Shown here piece after piece: positions 49,015-59,233 of a DNA stretch of 64,000 nucleotides. The position numbers were made by a program, and so were the translations under genes. Numbering within the stretch: the first letter of the stretch is position 1; every line of letters begins with the position of its first letter. The DNA comes from Aspidiotus rigidus (Eukaryota > Arthropoda > Insecta > Hemiptera > Diaspididae): positions 21,242,501 to 21,306,500 of the forward strand of contig JAVHKY010000025.1 in NCBI GenBank assembly GCA_035079385.1, written 5' to 3'. The notes below the pieces were generated by a model. That model had not been told where the DNA came from. It saw nothing but the letters and a program-made list of their open reading frames with translations, and made no database searches.

Positions 49015-49709
49015 ACTTGAAACGGTGCCCATACAACTCACCGCGGACGACTCGCCACCGACGATTCGCCGCTGGTTACACTCGCCACCGTTACAATACG
49101 CCGCGAAAAAAAACTAGACCAAAATTTTTTCAAGTCCCTCTCCTATCATATGTAGCTCGAGAGTCAACATTTTTTCTAAGTCCTTCTCCCTATCGTACAT
49201 GGCTCAAGAGTCGACATTTTTCCAAGTTTTTTGTTGGACGGCGGACGGCGCACGGCAAATTTCTCAAAAAGCCCCCCATAGAACAGGTTCCCTGTTAAAA
49301 TCGAGGAGCGCGAAGCCAAAGACAACGGGACATTATACGCCGGACTCGGCCACGACTGAACACCTCTTGAAAAAGTGCTAGAAGATAAGAGACGTGGAGC
49401 ACACGCAAGGAGAGACAGGTCTCCCGACCCCCCTAAAAAAAATACGTTGCCTCAGACGATCGGATTTGCGCCATCGTCATGGATTTCGAAAATCGCGAAA
49501 AAATTTCTTATTTACGTGGTATTGCTCATAACTTGGAAATTTTTTTCCTGTAAACTTTGCCATTAAAATTTTCTACTCGTGGTGATCTACATTGCGGCTA
49601 ATTGTATATGCGGCGAGTCGGTTCCGCGGCGAATATCGGGGTCTCCCTCCGCGGCGAATTGTCCGTGGCGAGTCGTCCGCGGCTAATTGAACGGGCACGA
49701 CTTGAAACG
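49015..49709. mobile_element. Mutator-like non-autonomous transposon
   Basis: The direct repeat ACTTGAAACG lies at 49015-49024 and 49700-49709. Inside it the left end GTGCCCATACAACTCACCGC pairs with the right end (reverse complement GTGCCCGTTCAATTAGCCGC), both continuing as GGACGACTCGCCAC. The inverted ends run for about 90-120 bp and are made of CGCGGCGAATT and GGCGAGTCGTCC sub-repeats. Long structured TIRs with a 9-10 bp target duplication suit Mutator-like elements. One extra G sits between the right TIR and its repeat. There is no transposase. The centre (49.12-49.30 kb) holds two 45-bp motifs and a TIR-family end (GGCGGACGGCGCACGGCAAA...), so elements are nested. Confidence 0.6.
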
Positions 49710-51380
49710 AGAGACCCGGACATTTTTTCCCCATTTTCTGTTGATAATCTTCATCAATTCTACAACGTTGGTGTTTTGTATCTTTGTGAATTTGGAGTCC
49801 TTGAAGAGTTTTGGGTAGGGTTTTAATTATCAACTTTCCTCCTAAATGCACACCTCCGATTTCTTTAATAGCAATCTACGGTTTCCTCCAAAGTTTTTCG
49901 AAATAATTATTATTTTCAGGATAAAAATTAGAGAAAGAAACAAATATTTCATTGCTTTCTAAATTACTGTCATAACGTTCTCACCCTCTCGCACTTACTA
50001 ATATACTTAGTTAATGAAAATCATGTTAATTCATTAAGATTATATTTTAATTGTAACCGCCTGCTGCTGCGTTATTAATCTGCTACTAAAAGAAGGTAAA
50101 GTATAGAATAAGTAGAGACACAATATAAAAATAGAACTTTTAAAGCGGAGGGCACATAGATTAAAAAAACAGTGTTGTTTTTTATTACACTGAGCTACTT
50201 TCCCAATCTATAAGTTATTAAATTATTACTGCGGTGCAATTAAAAAAGAGCGGAAAAATCGCGGAGAAAGAGTAGTTTCAGCAGGGTACACAGTGTGCAT
50301 CGATTATACACATCGAGGTTCGCGAACACAACAGGTAGAATAGGGTTCGTGCATAAAAGAACAGACACGCGACATACCGTGACTTCCTTTGTTGTTCCGT
50401 TGAGGTTGCAAGTTTTGAAGAAAAGAGGGAAAAAAATGTATGGCGTATGTTTCACGTATTATAGTATGTACATAGGAACGGAAAGAGAACTTTTTGCAAA
50501 ACTGAAGAATACTAAGAGCGAAAATATGGAAGAAGTTACATTTCTTACGTCACATAAATTTTAAACTTTTTGATCTCGTGAAAATTATACGAAGAAGGGT
50601 AGAGTTTACGAAAATGCTAGTCATTAGTGTATAAATTTACTCGAAAAATAACTTTTCTAAATTTATACAACGGAAGACTGGGTTTAAGCGGCCACCCTTT
50701 CTTCGAGTAAAGTATCACTAATGCTCTCAAACCAAAATTTTCCTCCTCTTTTCCAGTTTTTCAACTCATTGCATATGCTCTCTAATGGTAATCAAGCCTC
50801 CCTACTGTTTGCATTTTCAGAATCATGATAAAAACTGGTGATGATACCAATACCTAATGAAAATGATAATAAGAACTAGGCTATAATGATGAGAAAAATG
50901 AAAAAATACTGGGTGATCTTTTATCAGGAGCAGCTGTGCTTATATATATTCCGAAGATACTCGTACGTATAGTAGGCCTATAAAGCTAACAATACAGTAA
51001 ATTCACAACTAACTTAATGTATAAATTTCAGTGTAATAATAATAAAAATAGCATTTCTATTTTTTAAATTATTTGACAGCAAATTTCATTGATTTAAATA
51101 CACATGATGTCATATCAAAATACTCGATAATGTATGTTCGTTGATGAGAGTTGGTTGGAGGATGATACTCATTTATAATATTATAATTTATAAAAGATTT
51201 AAAAAACAAAATAAAAATGAAGAACAAAAAACCTGACTTCAGGAACAGATGATGAACATATCTATATTGTTTTTTTTTTTTAATGACCTGACTCATAGTT
51301 GACTTTGGTATTCAAAACTTCTCAAGAATCAACCAATCTATCATTAAATGATAATATTGTAATAGGAAATGGCATAAAAG
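49710..51380. other. Intergenic, no gene seen
   Basis: AT-rich DNA. Open frames at 50240-50455 and 50295-50564 lie on opposite strands of the same sequence, without domains. The last 300 bp would be the 3' region of the PHD gene. No AATAAA was pinned down on the minus strand. Confidence 0.4.
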
Positions 51381-52088
51381 TTAAGAAATTTTGACGTCAT
51401 TTGTTCTGCTCTTTTCCAATATCGGAGTAGAATTTTCTGACTCCAACAACACGTTATTGCTAAAGTTTGATTCGATGGATATTTCATTTTCGTTATCTTC
51501 CCCTGATGTATCGTCTTCAAAACTACCTGAACGCGGTACCAGAACTTCGGAAATGATCAAATCACCGGAATCTTGATGTTGTAGGTTTTCGTCTTGAGCC
51601 GTACGCAGCTGTTTGATCTCTGCGCGAAGTTTCAGATTCTCAGTTTCAAGACGAGCGATTCTGTCGTCCATTTTCTCAAGGTTATACTTAGAAGCCTGTT
51701 TTTCTTTTCGAATATTTTTCAATTGCTCTTGGACACTGAAAATCAAACCCGGAAGAATCAGTAGCTCACCAAGTTGTTCAGAAATTTGATCCAGTTTGAC
51801 TGGTAGATTTACTTCCACATCAGAGCGCACTCTCTTAGAAGGATTCCTGTGCTCTACAGGTCCGCCACTGATCAGGTCGAGATTACGTTTTTGAGCTTCA
51901 GACCGAACTGGAGGAACGGAACATTCTGAACATGACCATTCTAATCGCTTAGCAGGAGTCATACAGCGCCAGGTCGCCTGGTGCATTGCACCGTCGGTAC
52001 ATTTATAATGAAAATACGAGTGGCATTTCCCACATTCAGGCCAAGAAATGATAGGATTAAGTTCTAAACGACAAACTGAACAATTCAT
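51381..52088 (-). CDS. PHD finger plus coiled-coil protein
   Basis: An intact 235-residue frame from ATG (52088) to TAA. Residues 3-56 form a C4HC3 PHD finger: C3-x2-C6, C19-x2-C22, H27-x2-C30, C53-x2-C56, with the typical Trp two residues before C53. PHD fingers bind zinc and often histone tails. Residues about 115-165 are a charged leucine-heptad coiled coil (MDDRIARLETENLKLRAEI). The C-terminus is acidic and Ser/Asn-rich. A KRVR cluster near 85 could be a nuclear signal. Insect non-LTR elements can encode PHD/coiled-coil ORF1 proteins, so this may be such an ORF1 or a host gene derived from one. No reverse transcriptase frame lies downstream, and the frame is undamaged, unlike other elements here. 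Single exon as seen. Confidence 0.65.
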   Translation of the reverse strand: MNCSVCRLELNPIISWPECGKCHSYFHYKCTDGAMHQATWRCMTPAKRLEWSCSECSVPPVRSEAQKRNLDLISGGPVEHRNPSKRVRSDVEVNLPVKLDQISEQLGELLILPGLIFSVQEQLKNIRKEKQASKYNLEKMDDRIARLETENLKLRAEIKQLRTAQDENLQHQDSGDLIISEVLVPRSGSFEDDTSGEDNENEISIESNFSNNVLLESENSTPILEKSRTNDVKIS

Positions 52089-52362
52089 TACAAACGGTTG
52101 TTAAATAAAATGATTGATGAGAGCGAATAGTAGGCCTACGTATTAATAACATAATTTAAAAAATAACATGAAAATTGAATCATCTCTTCCAACGATCGAA
52201 TTAATTTTTTCACAAGGTAATACTGGACTGGGTAAGGCAGTGCCTTAGACTGGGAGACTGGGTAGGACGGTAATCTATTCTATAGGCTGTAGTCGTAGAC
52301 ACGTAGCGATGAGTTTCTTATCAAATTGTTGCTATGATTGGTTTGTTATTAGTAAGACGTTT

Positions 52363-52490
52363 ATACTCTGTTCACATTAAGGAAGGATAGAAGTTCATAC
52401 CTCGAGAACAGAACGCTGAAGATAATTTCAATCTACCGTTCTGTTCTCAAGGTATGAACTTCTATCCTTTCTTAACGTGTACAGAGTATG
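52363..52490. mobile_element. Short foldback element upstream of the PHD gene
   Basis: Inverted arms: ATACTCTGTTCACATTAAGG then AAGGATAGAAGTTCATACCT on the left, and AGGTATGAACTTCTATCCTT then TTAACGTGTACAGAGTAT on the right. The total is about 128 bp with a short loop at 52.42 kb. It lies about 275 bp upstream of the PHD gene's ATG, where a promoter would be. Confidence 0.7.
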
Positions 52491-53739
52491 GTCTACATTC
52501 TCACCGCTAGAATCGTTGGGTTTGCTCAATATAATAAGATAGGAGTTACACTTAATTTACCAGTTACCTACAAGAAAGTAATATAATATTTGGACTCTAC
52601 GAGATTCAAGAGGATATACAGTAAATTTCATTCTGATTAAGGTAATGTGATAAGAAATTAGGATTTGAGATAGGTACCTAATATGTTGCAGGATTGGTGC
52701 ATCAGAAAAGCGTTGCACCAGTCTGTTAGATTTTGTAATTATTCTTATTCTTGCCTAAATTCATTTCTTTAGAAGGTAACGCTTGGGAAAATCATGACGT
52801 AAGTGTTGTTTTGCCATGTGCTTTGTTTACAATCAACTTTTCCCCATTTTGTATAGTCCATGTAATAAGTGTGATGGTGTTGCACTAATTTTGCAGATAT
52901 TAAGATTCCAAGTTGCAAACACACTAGCAGGCGAGCGTCATAGCACCAGTACTTATCAATTGGACGACAATGTTATGCAAAAAAACCGACCAAGTAATAA
53001 TGATACAATTTACAAAAAAGTATTTCTTGTTTGTGTAACAAAGTTACTCCTCTTCAGATTGAGTCATTGTTACTTAGTCGGTTTCTGCATAATATATTGT
53101 CGTCCAATTTAGCCGTGTGCAAAAGCAAATATACAGTTTGCAGATAATGGCGGAGGTACTATAATATAGTGGCATACAAACAAGTTTGTTGGTCAAACCT
53201 ATGGTCAAACTCCATTGGAAGGTTACATACATAAAGATACCTATCAAGATATTGACGTCAATAATATTGACCGTCTAGAACGCGCCTTACACGCCGTCTG
53301 TGATAAATCAAGTACATTATTCTTGCTCTGCCAACCACAAAAAATTATATTTGATGGCCTCTAGCTGCTTTGTTGGAGTTTGGTGTTGAAAGAAGATGTA
53401 TCTTCTAATATCAAAGTGGTCATTTCTGATGTTTCCTAATTCCTTCTAGTTCTTCTTTCTCTCTCCCATGATTATCAAAACTCATGTAAGTTCTCTGTAG
53501 CAAGGAAATCTGTATTCTCAGTTTTAAACTATGAACCTTCTGAAATGCTTTATGTAGGTAATAGTGTGTCCAAGCGTCTCTGAAACAATTCAGGAAAATG
53601 GTTTTCCTTTGCCCAAATACAAAAAATCCGATGGTACAGATTGTTTTCTTCTCACTTGGAAACCTTATTGAATAAAGCTGTTTATATCCCATCAACAGAA
53701 ACACGGCTCAGTCATCAGTGATCAAGGGAAACGCCGCTT
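52491..53739. other. Intergenic, no gene seen
   Basis: Open frames of 98 (52816-53112, plus) and 94 codons (53420-53704, minus) have no recognisable domain. CTATGGTCAAAC- and TTGGTCAAACC-like words near 53.19 kb repeat once. Nothing more can be said. Confidence 0.4.
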
Positions 53740-54283
53740 AGGGCTGTATATCTGCTGGGTATTTTCAGACGCCATTTTATGTGCAAAAACATTTTTTCCC
53801 CATAAGAGGCCATGTTAAATTTGTGTTTTCCAGCAAAGGATAACTGGAGAACGGCTCGATGGATTTCTTTGAAATGACCCGCGTTGGAAAGAAAATTTTA
53901 AGGACAATCGACGATTTTCTCTTCGATTTTTCTTCAAAAGTACATTATTTTTCAAGTCATCAATTAATAAATGGAATGCGTATTTTTGCCCGAGCGCATC
54001 ACAAACCAATGTAACATGTTCGGGCAAAGAGACGCGCCTCACCTAAGTTTCATTTATCAATTGATACGTCGGAAAATAATGCTTTTAGAGAAAAATTGAA
54101 GAGAAGATCGTCAATTGTCCATAAAATTTCCTTTTTAACGCGGGTCATGCCGAAAAAATCCATCGAGCCGTTCTCGAGTCATCCTTCATTGAAAAACACA
54201 AATTTAACATGGGCTCTTATGGTGAAACATTTTTTTTTGCACTCAAAATGGCGTCTGCGAATACCCATCAGATATGGACCCCT
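53740..54283. mobile_element. Large foldback element, about 544 bp
   Basis: Two long inverted arms make up nearly the whole segment. The left arm starts AGGGCTGTATATCTGCTGGG and the right arm ends with the complement ATACCCATCAGATATGGACC. Inner words also pair: AAATGGCGTCTG, TAAATTTGTGTTTT, GAACGGCTCGATGGATTT, TGACCCGCGTT and GACAATCGACGATTTTCTCT. The loop is near 54.0 kb. Mismatches are frequent, so the element is old. No target duplication was seen. Just beyond its right end GGCGATAAGTGTATTT is repeated twice (54303-54336). Confidence 0.7.
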
Positions 54284-54336
54284 ATCAGACGCGCGTCCCT
54301 ATCGGCGATAAGTGTATTTGGCGATAAGTGTATTTT

Positions 54337-57300
54337 GCGGTTTGTTGAGAAACGCTAAATCTGTTCTCCCGGTTATGTGGTGAGAATACAACTCGCATTT
54401 AAATTCTTATTTTCATTTATGATTGCATGGGATTGAGATTGATCCCATGATCAAGACATGAAAAGTATGTATTTTTTATACAACAAAGAATAAATTCCGA
54501 GGCTGGATTTTTCTAGAAATTGTAGACCAAGTTTAACTTTAATAATTGGGAGACTAATAATTTTCATCGAGAAAACGTCTGGCTATAAATAAATGCTTAC
54601 TTTCAATTTTCTCTCGCGTGAAATTACTCTAAGGAGACACTTAGAACTGGAGATCCCATTTTCTTTGTTCGGATCTTTCGAATCTGATATTTTTTACGAT
54701 GATGAGAAGTGAAAAACGGAAAAAGATATTTTCTCAAATTTGTAATTTATTTACGGGAAAATACAGTGATGGAGCAGTACGTACATGTTCTAGGAAGACC
54801 TGACAACAACAGTCTTCTCTCCATCAGTAGTAATCGTCATCAATTTCCACTTCGCGTTTTACATAGCAACGGTCCGCAACCGTACCTGTACACGTACAGC
54901 GCCGAGCTAAACATCTTACTCGTACACGTCCGAATACATTCAACCTTTATACACAAGCGGTGTGAAAGCAAATAATTCCTAAAAAGACCCGCGGATCGTG
55001 TAACTCAATAACAAACAGCTTCGGGATTATCGCAATAAATTAATCATTCCCTTTCTGTCGCTGCTAGACAGAAAATATCGGCATAATGAAACAGTGCGCT
55101 TGTTGTGAACGGAGAAGAAGAAAAGTCATCTGCGAGAAACTTAAGTTATAATACTGTACCAACACCATAAAACTGCTGCGAGCTATGCACGCGGCAACCG
55201 TACAGTATGTCTCTCAATTTCGCCTGCTCCTTACACGTCCTCTCTCACTCTAGCTGAACACTTCTTCACTAACGCTGTCTCTCGCTCGCTAACGCTAACA
55301 CCCCAGCACCCTCAGCACCCTCAGCACCCTCTCGTCTCTTTCGTAGATGAAGTATATTCTAGTTTTAAAACTCGGCAAGAAACGTTACTTAAATAGCAAT
55401 TTTCGCGACGTTACACAGAAACATTTACTTTAATATGAACTCAAACGGAAACTTCAACTAAATAAGTAAGACACGAATGTAGATGAAGTCCTTTTTGCGT
55501 GCTCGCTCCATCTCATTTGCTCTCTCGGTTCTGCAGTCTATTCAACTTTCACAAAAATAAAATGAAGAAAGGAAATACAATAAAAGAACGACGGCGAAAA
55601 TGAACCTTATACGAAAAAAAGTTCGTGTAAGCGTAATTAATAGATAATGGCGAATAAGGTTAGTCTGTTTCTTGAAGAAATGAAAGTTTACAATTACACA
55701 CGTCGAAGTTGCGAGATTCCGAATAAAAACCGCGGAAAGCGTTTGTTCCGACAAAACTTTCTCGCATCGGGCTGATCGCGAAGATACTTGGTATTTAAGC
55801 GCAATTATTTAACAAGGTTTTAAACTTCATGAGGCCTTCACGTGGATGGTAAGAAAAGGAAAGCAGTGTAAATTCCGAGATTTCTAGCACAATTAACGCT
55901 TCATTCTCGAGTACGACTAATTCAAAGTTGGTAAACTATTCCGTAAAATCGCTCTGTCTAACCTTTGTTCGATAGGACACACAGTTTCGAATGGGACGAA
56001 AGAAAAGGTGGGGGAGAAAAAAATCAGGCCACGAACAACGCTACATTCTGGAATTATTGTAGAAAGTATTTACGTGTTCGAAAATGTATACGAGAATACT
56101 GTATACTGTACGAATCTTCTCCACGACCCGATTATGTGACACGATGAGTACATTTCACACTGACTGGCCGACAGCGAAAACGTAATTAGAAACACATTGT
56201 ATTCGCGCATCACAATTTCCAAGGAACAAGCTGTCTGGGATACTTACCGAAAGCCTACACTCGCTGTTCAGGTATGATAACCCTTGTTTGTCCACGTTAA
56301 AATAAAATCGAAATCGTTTGCAGGCCGTCCGTAAGTGCTCCTTGAATAAACAACGAGCTGTGTTTTCGCGCTAACGTTCACCCTAAGGTCAATATTATCG
56401 TATGTACTGTGTGGTTATGAATATCAGCACTTATACAATGGATGTGTAAGTGGCAAGACTGTTCGGAGCAATTTTGCTGCGAGTATAGTGAAATTTTTGA
56501 TAGAGAAACTAATTATACCATAGTCGTCGACAACGATGACCAAGATGAAAAATGTGAGAGAAAATGAATCAGCAGAAATAGAATTCAAAAATTTTGTCGT
56601 TTAGCTCTACAACAGACACTGAGTAAGATAGGAAGCCCTCAAATAATGAGGAATATAACGAGAAATAAAGTTTAAAAGAATTTGCACTAATTTGAAACCC
56701 AAGAAGGGAGTGCGTCGAAAATCTTAGCAGTACCCAAATAAGTCCAGTGTCAAATAAAGATGTAACACCCCTTAACGTTCAAATATTTCGGTATGTAATT
56801 GTCTTTACTTTTTCTGTCATTTAAAGTTGGGTCCTAGGTCAGATCAATCTCATTGAACATGATTTGGATTGACCTTACAGCCGAAAAACCACGCTCCTAT
56901 ACCAAAAATTACTCTCACCAGCGTACGATCTCGAAAACTATCACGATTACCTCATCCTTGCCGCCTGGAAGGGCTCAGAAAAAATCAAACCAATCATGTA
57001 CTCAGGTCAATGAAAATATTTTCTGGTCCTCCTCAAACAGAGGTAGGAAGGGCGTTCGGCTCCATAGTGAGCCTAATGACCTCGACCTATATTAAAGACT
57101 CATCAAAATGTTGATCTTGAAACTCGACGTAAGTATGGGACTCAGTCATCAAAAAAGCGGAAAGAGATTGAAACGAGATGTTACCCTCTCAGACCATGCC
57201 TTTACATTATTGATATTATCTTGACCAATATAACAGGAAATCCATACAGACGCCCAAACCATCAACAAAGAGGATTTGAACCACCGTCTCAAATATAAGA

Positions 57301-57462
57301 TAGCTACGCAGCAAAACCTTAAAGAAAAATTAGATGCCATTGAAAGACTGCAATGGCAGTGGAGAACCCGCTGCCCCGAGTCCCCTAGAGCCTGAAGTTT
57401 TTCCAAGTCCTGAAAATCATGACGTGACGACTTGAACGCGCTGCAATTTCAAGGAAGCCGTC
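54337..57462. other. Intergenic, no gene recognised
   Basis: No confident exon. A small 9-bp repeat, CAGCACCCT three times, sits near 55305-55332 inside a stretch rich in CTCTCTC and CGCT words that could be a promoter. At 56.85-57.41 kb overlapping open frames show a VTLSDHAFTLLIL string that loosely recalls a LINE endonuclease, but it is too short to call. Confidence 0.35.
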
Positions 57463-57705
57463 GTCTTTCCAAGTCCCTCTCCTATCATATATAGCTCGGA
57501 GGTCGGAATTTTTCTAAGTCCTCCTCCTATCACGTATAGCCCGGAAGTAGGAATTTTTCCGAGGTCCCTTCCTATCATATATGGCTAGAGGGTCGAAATT
57601 TTTACAAGTCCCCCTCCTACCATATATAGCTCGGCGGTCGGAATTTCTCTAAGTCCCTTTCCTATCATATATAGCTCAGAGGTAGGAATTTTTCCACGTT
57701 CCCGT
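57463..57705 (-). repeat. 45-bp tandem repeat array, five units
   Basis: CCTATCATATATAGCTC-type words start at 57481, 57526, 57571, 57616 and 57661, exactly 45 bp apart each time, although the units differ at several positions. On the minus strand each unit reads as a GAAAAATT block, then GAGCTATATATGATAGGA and GGGACTTG. Single diverged units occur at many other places in the window. CGTGACGTCATCAACCTCG follows directly at 57714. Confidence 0.85.
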
Positions 57706-57779
57706 CCCCTCGCCGTGACGTCATCAACCTCGTGACATCATCAACCTCGCTCGCACTCGCGCTCGCGGACGAAAATTTC

Positions 57780-58135
57780 CTGGAAGTACCCCCAACAAAA
57801 GGGATAGCGTGTTCCCCGCTAATAAGAAACCAACAAAGAAAGTAACCGTTAGGTCTATTATGAAGTAAGTGGCGGAGATTGATGGCTTGTACCAAAGTAT
57901 AACCGAAAAGCTGGCAAAAAAATGAATACCGAAACAGAGTTTACAAATATTATCTATAGGTAATTCAATTTTATTCACCCAAATTGATAAAGTCTCATTG
58001 AAAAACTCAAGTGGACAAAGAACTGGACAGTTACCTAAAGTCTCTTTTCCATTAGACGTTAATTTGTTATGAACTTTAGAAATACAGTAGTTCTGTACTT
58101 CTGATAGGTTTCGAAAAGAATTTTTCTTCCGAACT
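57780..58135 (-). pseudogene. Fragment of a pickpocket-like DEG/ENaC channel
   Basis: The minus strand has a pyrimidine-rich acceptor (TATACTTTCATTGCTAG) ending at 58136, then an open exon-like frame. YCISKVHNKL, then GNCPVLCPLEFFNETLS, resembles the last cysteine motif of the extracellular domain in insect pickpocket channels (C.CLPSC...Y). GIHFFASFSVILWY, then SATYFIIDLTVTFFVGFLLA and GNTLSLLL, resembles their final strand and second membrane helix (DL..FGG..GLFLG.SLLS). These channels are sodium channels of sensory cells and osmoregulatory tissue. The selectivity-filter G-x-S is not intact, the frame then runs into repeat DNA, and no upstream exons were found. I therefore read it as a relic. 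The match is by eye and may be wrong. Confidence 0.35.
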
Positions 58136-58136
58136 C

Positions 58137-58951
58137 TAGCAATGAAAGTATACGAGGGAAAAAAATGTGCACTTATTTTAGACACGGTTAGTGCACTCGT
58201 TTTCCTGACTTTTTCGTTAGAATATTTCACACAGAAATAAAGTAAGCGCAAATTATAGTAATGCCACCCTAAGTTAGAGTGTCACGTCGACTGATTCTCA
58301 GCTTCACCTCTCATACAGGTTCCAAACTTTACTTCAACACGCTTAGCCGATCTACGACGGCCTGACTTTATTTCAACTTTTCTCCCGATAAGTACTATAC
58401 GTAATAATGAAATCGTCTTACAAAGTTTGTTATACTTCTCGTATTTTCAGCGCCGAAAAAGCCGAGTAATCTAACTTTTCCTAATTTCACTTTTCCTACT
58501 GCAGAAGCATTATATAATAATAATACGCGTACACTTTAATCAGCAATGTAACAAATTGTTGATGCTGAAACAAAACATATATGAAAATTCACGGTTTCGT
58601 GTATATAACTTCGTAAACATGATTTATCGTTCGTGGAAATCATTCAATATGGAAATTATATGAGTTGAGTACTTCCTTAAATAAACAGGATACCGAACTT
58701 GAGAAGTTGCTTAAATATTTATAGAACGCGCGCTGAACTTTTCCTTCTACTCGTTTTGTGTGTTCTGGAAACACCGTGTTATACATTTCGAACTTCCTCT
58801 CACCACTTAAAAGGTTTTTTTTCTTTTTCACTCCGCTTTATTTATCACACCTGACGAGTCCAATTCTTGAGTTATTACTCCACATTCGCGGTCTTCATCT
58901 TCTTTTTCGAATTATGTGTTGAAATCTAATGTATTTACATTATGCTTGTAG
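58137..58951. other. Intergenic or intron, no gene seen
   Basis: No coding region is recognised. The end of this stretch carries the acceptor of the next exon, so part of it is probably intron. A minus frame at 58640-58831 has no domain. Confidence 0.4.
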
Positions 58952-59233
58952 TTGAAAACATTAGCCCTGAAGTTTGAACAATTCCCATCAGCTCACGAAG
59001 ATCAACTAGGTCATTTAAAGGATGCATCGACTACGAATCAGTTTTACGAGAAAATTTTCGAGAAGATGAAAAATATTCGTGATAATTATGAAACGAGAGG
59101 TGTACCTTCGGTGACGTCAGACGTAGTAAAAAATATTAGGAATTCTGAACGTTTTTTCCAAGATTTGACCAAAGCCGACGAAAGGGGGTACTTTCATTCG
59201 ACCCCGGGATTATTAAGAGGCCTGAATTTATAA
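58952..59233 (+). CDS. Orphan last exon of an unrecognised protein
   Basis: The frame opens just after TTATGCTTGTAG and runs 93 codons to TAA (59231-59233). It reads like real protein: charged, helix-forming, without low complexity (LKTLALKFEQF, NQFYEKIFEKMKNIRDNYE, SERFFQDLTKADERGYFH), ending TPGLLRGLNL. There is no ATG at the start and the acceptor fits, so it is best read as a 3'-terminal exon of a gene whose earlier exons lie upstream. None was found between here and 54 kb. I do not recognise the family. The codon choice differs from the chance frames around it. A decayed or chance frame remains possible. Confidence 0.4.
   Translation: MKTLALKFEQFPSAHEDQLGHLKDASTTNQFYEKIFEKMKNIRDNYETRGVPSVTSDVVKNIRNSERFFQDLTKADERGYFHSTPGLLRGLNL

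Noticed and set aside
56853..57406. Possible LINE endonuclease relic (VTLSDHAFTLLIL string)
   Set aside because: Only a short SDH-type match in a frame with nearby stops. Too weak without a translated search.
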